From positions 1-24,345 of the IMG/VR virus record IMGVR_UViG_3300037014_000029: DNA of 24,345 bases; one strand, 5' to 3'. Origin of the DNA: a virus. The notes below the pieces were generated by a model. The model worked only from the letters and a program-made list of their open reading frames with translations, had not been told where the DNA came from and did not search any database. The translations under genes and the position numbers were made by a program. Below, one piece after another: positions 23,414 to 24,345 of the stretch (positions within the stretch are counted from its first letter, which is position 1; each line of letters opens with the position of its first letter).

Positions 23414-23462
23414 CAAGCGAGAGTATGCGGCGCGCCGCTACGCCGACAGAGACGAGGACTAA
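23316..23462 (+). CDS. Small highly charged protein, GTG start
   Basis: 48 residues, read from GTG at 23316 with GAGGAG 7 nt upstream. Over half the residues are Arg, Lys, Glu or Asp (DREAEKDRRKRRLKATRRKE), giving a single charged helix. It overlaps the previous gene in another frame. A longer frame from ATG 23274 lacks a ribosome site. Function unknown; nucleic-acid binding or an inhibitor-like role is possible but not shown. Confidence 0.4.
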   Translation: MDREAEKDRRKRRLKATRRKEERWERELRTRFDKREYAARRYADRDED

Positions 23463-23466
23463 CCCC

Positions 23467-23625
23467 ATGCCCACCGGAGTCCGAAAAATGATTGCCCCGC
23501 GTAAATGGATCGTCAAGCAATACACCTGGGGCGAGGAGTACGCGCGCAAGGACACTTTCCGCCATTGGCTTTTTTGGCTCTTCGTGGCCGCGGCTGTCTG
23601 CGGCGTGATCGGGGCCGCGCTATGA
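23467..23625 (+). CDS. Small one-pass membrane protein
   Basis: 52 residues from the ATG at 23467 (GAGGA 8 nt upstream), or 45 from the ATG at 23488 (GGAG 8 nt upstream). The N-terminal part is basic and aromatic (KWIVKQYTWGEEYARKD), and the C-terminal HWLFWLFVAAAVCGVIGAAL is one membrane segment. The end overlaps the next start (ATGATG). It belongs to the right-hand unit of small proteins; a lysis-regulating or membrane-targeting role is possible. Confidence 0.5.
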   Translation: MPTGVRKMIAPRKWIVKQYTWGEEYARKDTFRHWLFWLFVAAAVCGVIGAAL

Positions 23626-23798
23626 TGGCCGGAACAATAGCCGAGTTGATGGAGATCGCGAGCAACGGCAGCGACGCGGCGCGGGAGGAAATCCGTAGGC
23701 GGCTGGAGCGGTACGAGCAACTGAGCCACGAGCACGGGAACCTGGAGGCCGAGGTCGTGCGGCTGATGGCGGAAGTCGAGGCGCAGCGAAAAAAATAA
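23622..23798 (+). CDS. Small coiled-coil protein
   Basis: 58 residues; two adjacent ATG codons (23622 and 23625) overlap the preceding stop. The sequence is almost all helix with heptad character, from IAELMEIASNG through REEIRRRLERYEQLSHEHGN to VVRLMAEVEAQRKK. It is probably a dimeric or oligomeric small protein. No family is recognised. Confidence 0.5.
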   Translation: MMAGTIAELMEIASNGSDAAREEIRRRLERYEQLSHEHGNLEAEVVRLMAEVEAQRKK

Positions 23799-23812
23799 CC
23801 AGGAGATATTCC

Positions 23813-24345
23813 ATGTGCAAATTTATCAGCTTTTTTCACCAACCAGGAACGGACCAGATTTTCGTCAAGGACCTGGCGTCTCACAGCAACACTGAGGGGC
23901 ATTTGCCGAAAGGAATCTGGAGGGAAGGCCATTACCTGCCGACCGGAGAAATTGAGGCGAGAGTTGCGGGCGAAGACCGCGCGACGAATGAGCAATGCGC
24001 CGACCTGATCCGTGCACGCTTCCCGTCTTTCGCTGCGTTCTTTTCATTCTGCCTGCGTGAGCTAGGGGCGGAAAAAGAATACGGCGGCTGGCTGGACCTG
24101 AGCGGCCTGACGAGCGCGAAGGACCTCGTTCTGCCGAAGACGGTCGGCGGCTCGCTGGACCTGAGCGGCCTGACGAGCGCGAAGGACCTCGTTCTGCCGA
24201 AGACGGTCGGCGGCTCGCTGTACCTGAGCGGCCTGACGAGCGCGAAGGACCTCGTTCTGCCGAAGACGGTCGGCGGCTCGCTGTACCTGAGCGGCCTGAC
24301 GAGCGCGAAGGACCTCGTTCTGCCGAAGACGGTCGGCGGCTCGCT
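23813..24345 (+). CDS. Partial gene: N-terminal domain plus tandem 21-residue repeats
   Basis: The gene starts at ATG 23813 with AGGAGA 7 nt upstream and runs off the window without a stop. Residues 1-93 form a compact domain (MCKFISFFHQPGTDQIFV, SHSNTEGHLPKGIWREGHY, LPTGEIEARVAG, AFFSFCLRELG). From residue 94 on come identical 21-residue repeats with LxLSGLTSAKDLVLPKTVGG. The pattern of a hydrophobic residue every few positions and a GLTSA turn resembles leucine-rich or beta-solenoid repeats found in phage and bacterial proteins, perhaps used for binding a surface or inhibitor target. The final copy number cannot be seen. Confidence 0.62.
   Translation, partial: MCKFISFFHQPGTDQIFVKDLASHSNTEGHLPKGIWREGHYLPTGEIEARVAGEDRATNEQCADLIRARFPSFAAFFSFCLRELGAEKEYGGWLDLSGLTSAKDLVLPKTVGGSLDLSGLTSAKDLVLPKTVGGSLYLSGLTSAKDLVLPKTVGGSLYLSGLTSAKDLVLPKTVGGS
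24092..24343 (+). repeat. Tandem array of four 63-bp repeats, continuing past the window
   Basis: Four direct copies at 24092, 24155, 24218 and 24281. They are identical except for one codon (GAC in copies 1-2, TAC in 3-4). The unit is a whole number of codons (21), so copies can expand or shrink without breaking the frame. Near-perfect DNA identity points to very recent expansion or ongoing homogenisation. Confidence 0.97.

Overview
The window is a contiguous stretch of a tailed double-stranded DNA phage or prophage (Caudoviricetes, siphovirus type). Every convincing gene lies on the + strand in tightly packed, often overlapping (ATGA, TGATG, TAATG) order, and the DNA is fairly GC-rich. No integrase, repressor, tRNA, rRNA or CRISPR array is visible, so free phage and prophage cannot be told apart. 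The host cannot be named. Lipoprotein signal peptides (lipobox Cys) suggest a bacterium with lipid-anchored proteins, and several tail genes recall, from memory only, families seen in phages of Planctomycetes/Verrucomicrobia-like bacteria.

Head region (1-7805): a large terminase with a GpA-like ATPase and nuclease, a stand-alone NrdR-like zinc ribbon, a gpW-like head-tail joining protein, a lambda gpB-type portal, and a fused prohead protease/scaffold/major capsid protein with an internal ribosome-binding site. A very strong terminator follows. Next come a DUF2190-type decoration protein, a glycosyltransferase-like protein and a gpFII-like head-tail connector. The order broadly follows lambda A-W-B-C/Nu3/E-D-FII, with a glycosyltransferase and a zinc ribbon added.

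Tail region (7808-22214): a tail terminator-like protein, then an adhesin cassette (fibre-like protein, LamG lectin-like protein, probable fibre-assembly protein, two small proteins). After it come the tail tube, a gp10/Z-like completion protein, the G and T tail-assembly chaperone pair (very probably joined by a -1 frameshift), a holin-like membrane protein, a small nested-gene locus, an HNH-type homing endonuclease, a lipoprotein, the tape measure, two tail-tip-like proteins and a 1227-residue modular adhesin. A textbook terminator closes the late operon at 22258-22285.

Right region (22286-24345): a second transcription unit starts at a good sigma70-like promoter (22459-22486). It holds small, overlapping, mostly unrecognised genes: a zinc-binding protein, basic and charged small proteins, a one-pass membrane protein and a coiled-coil peptide. 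It ends in a protein that runs off the window with four nearly identical 63-bp repeats (21 residues each). No endolysin was found inside the window.
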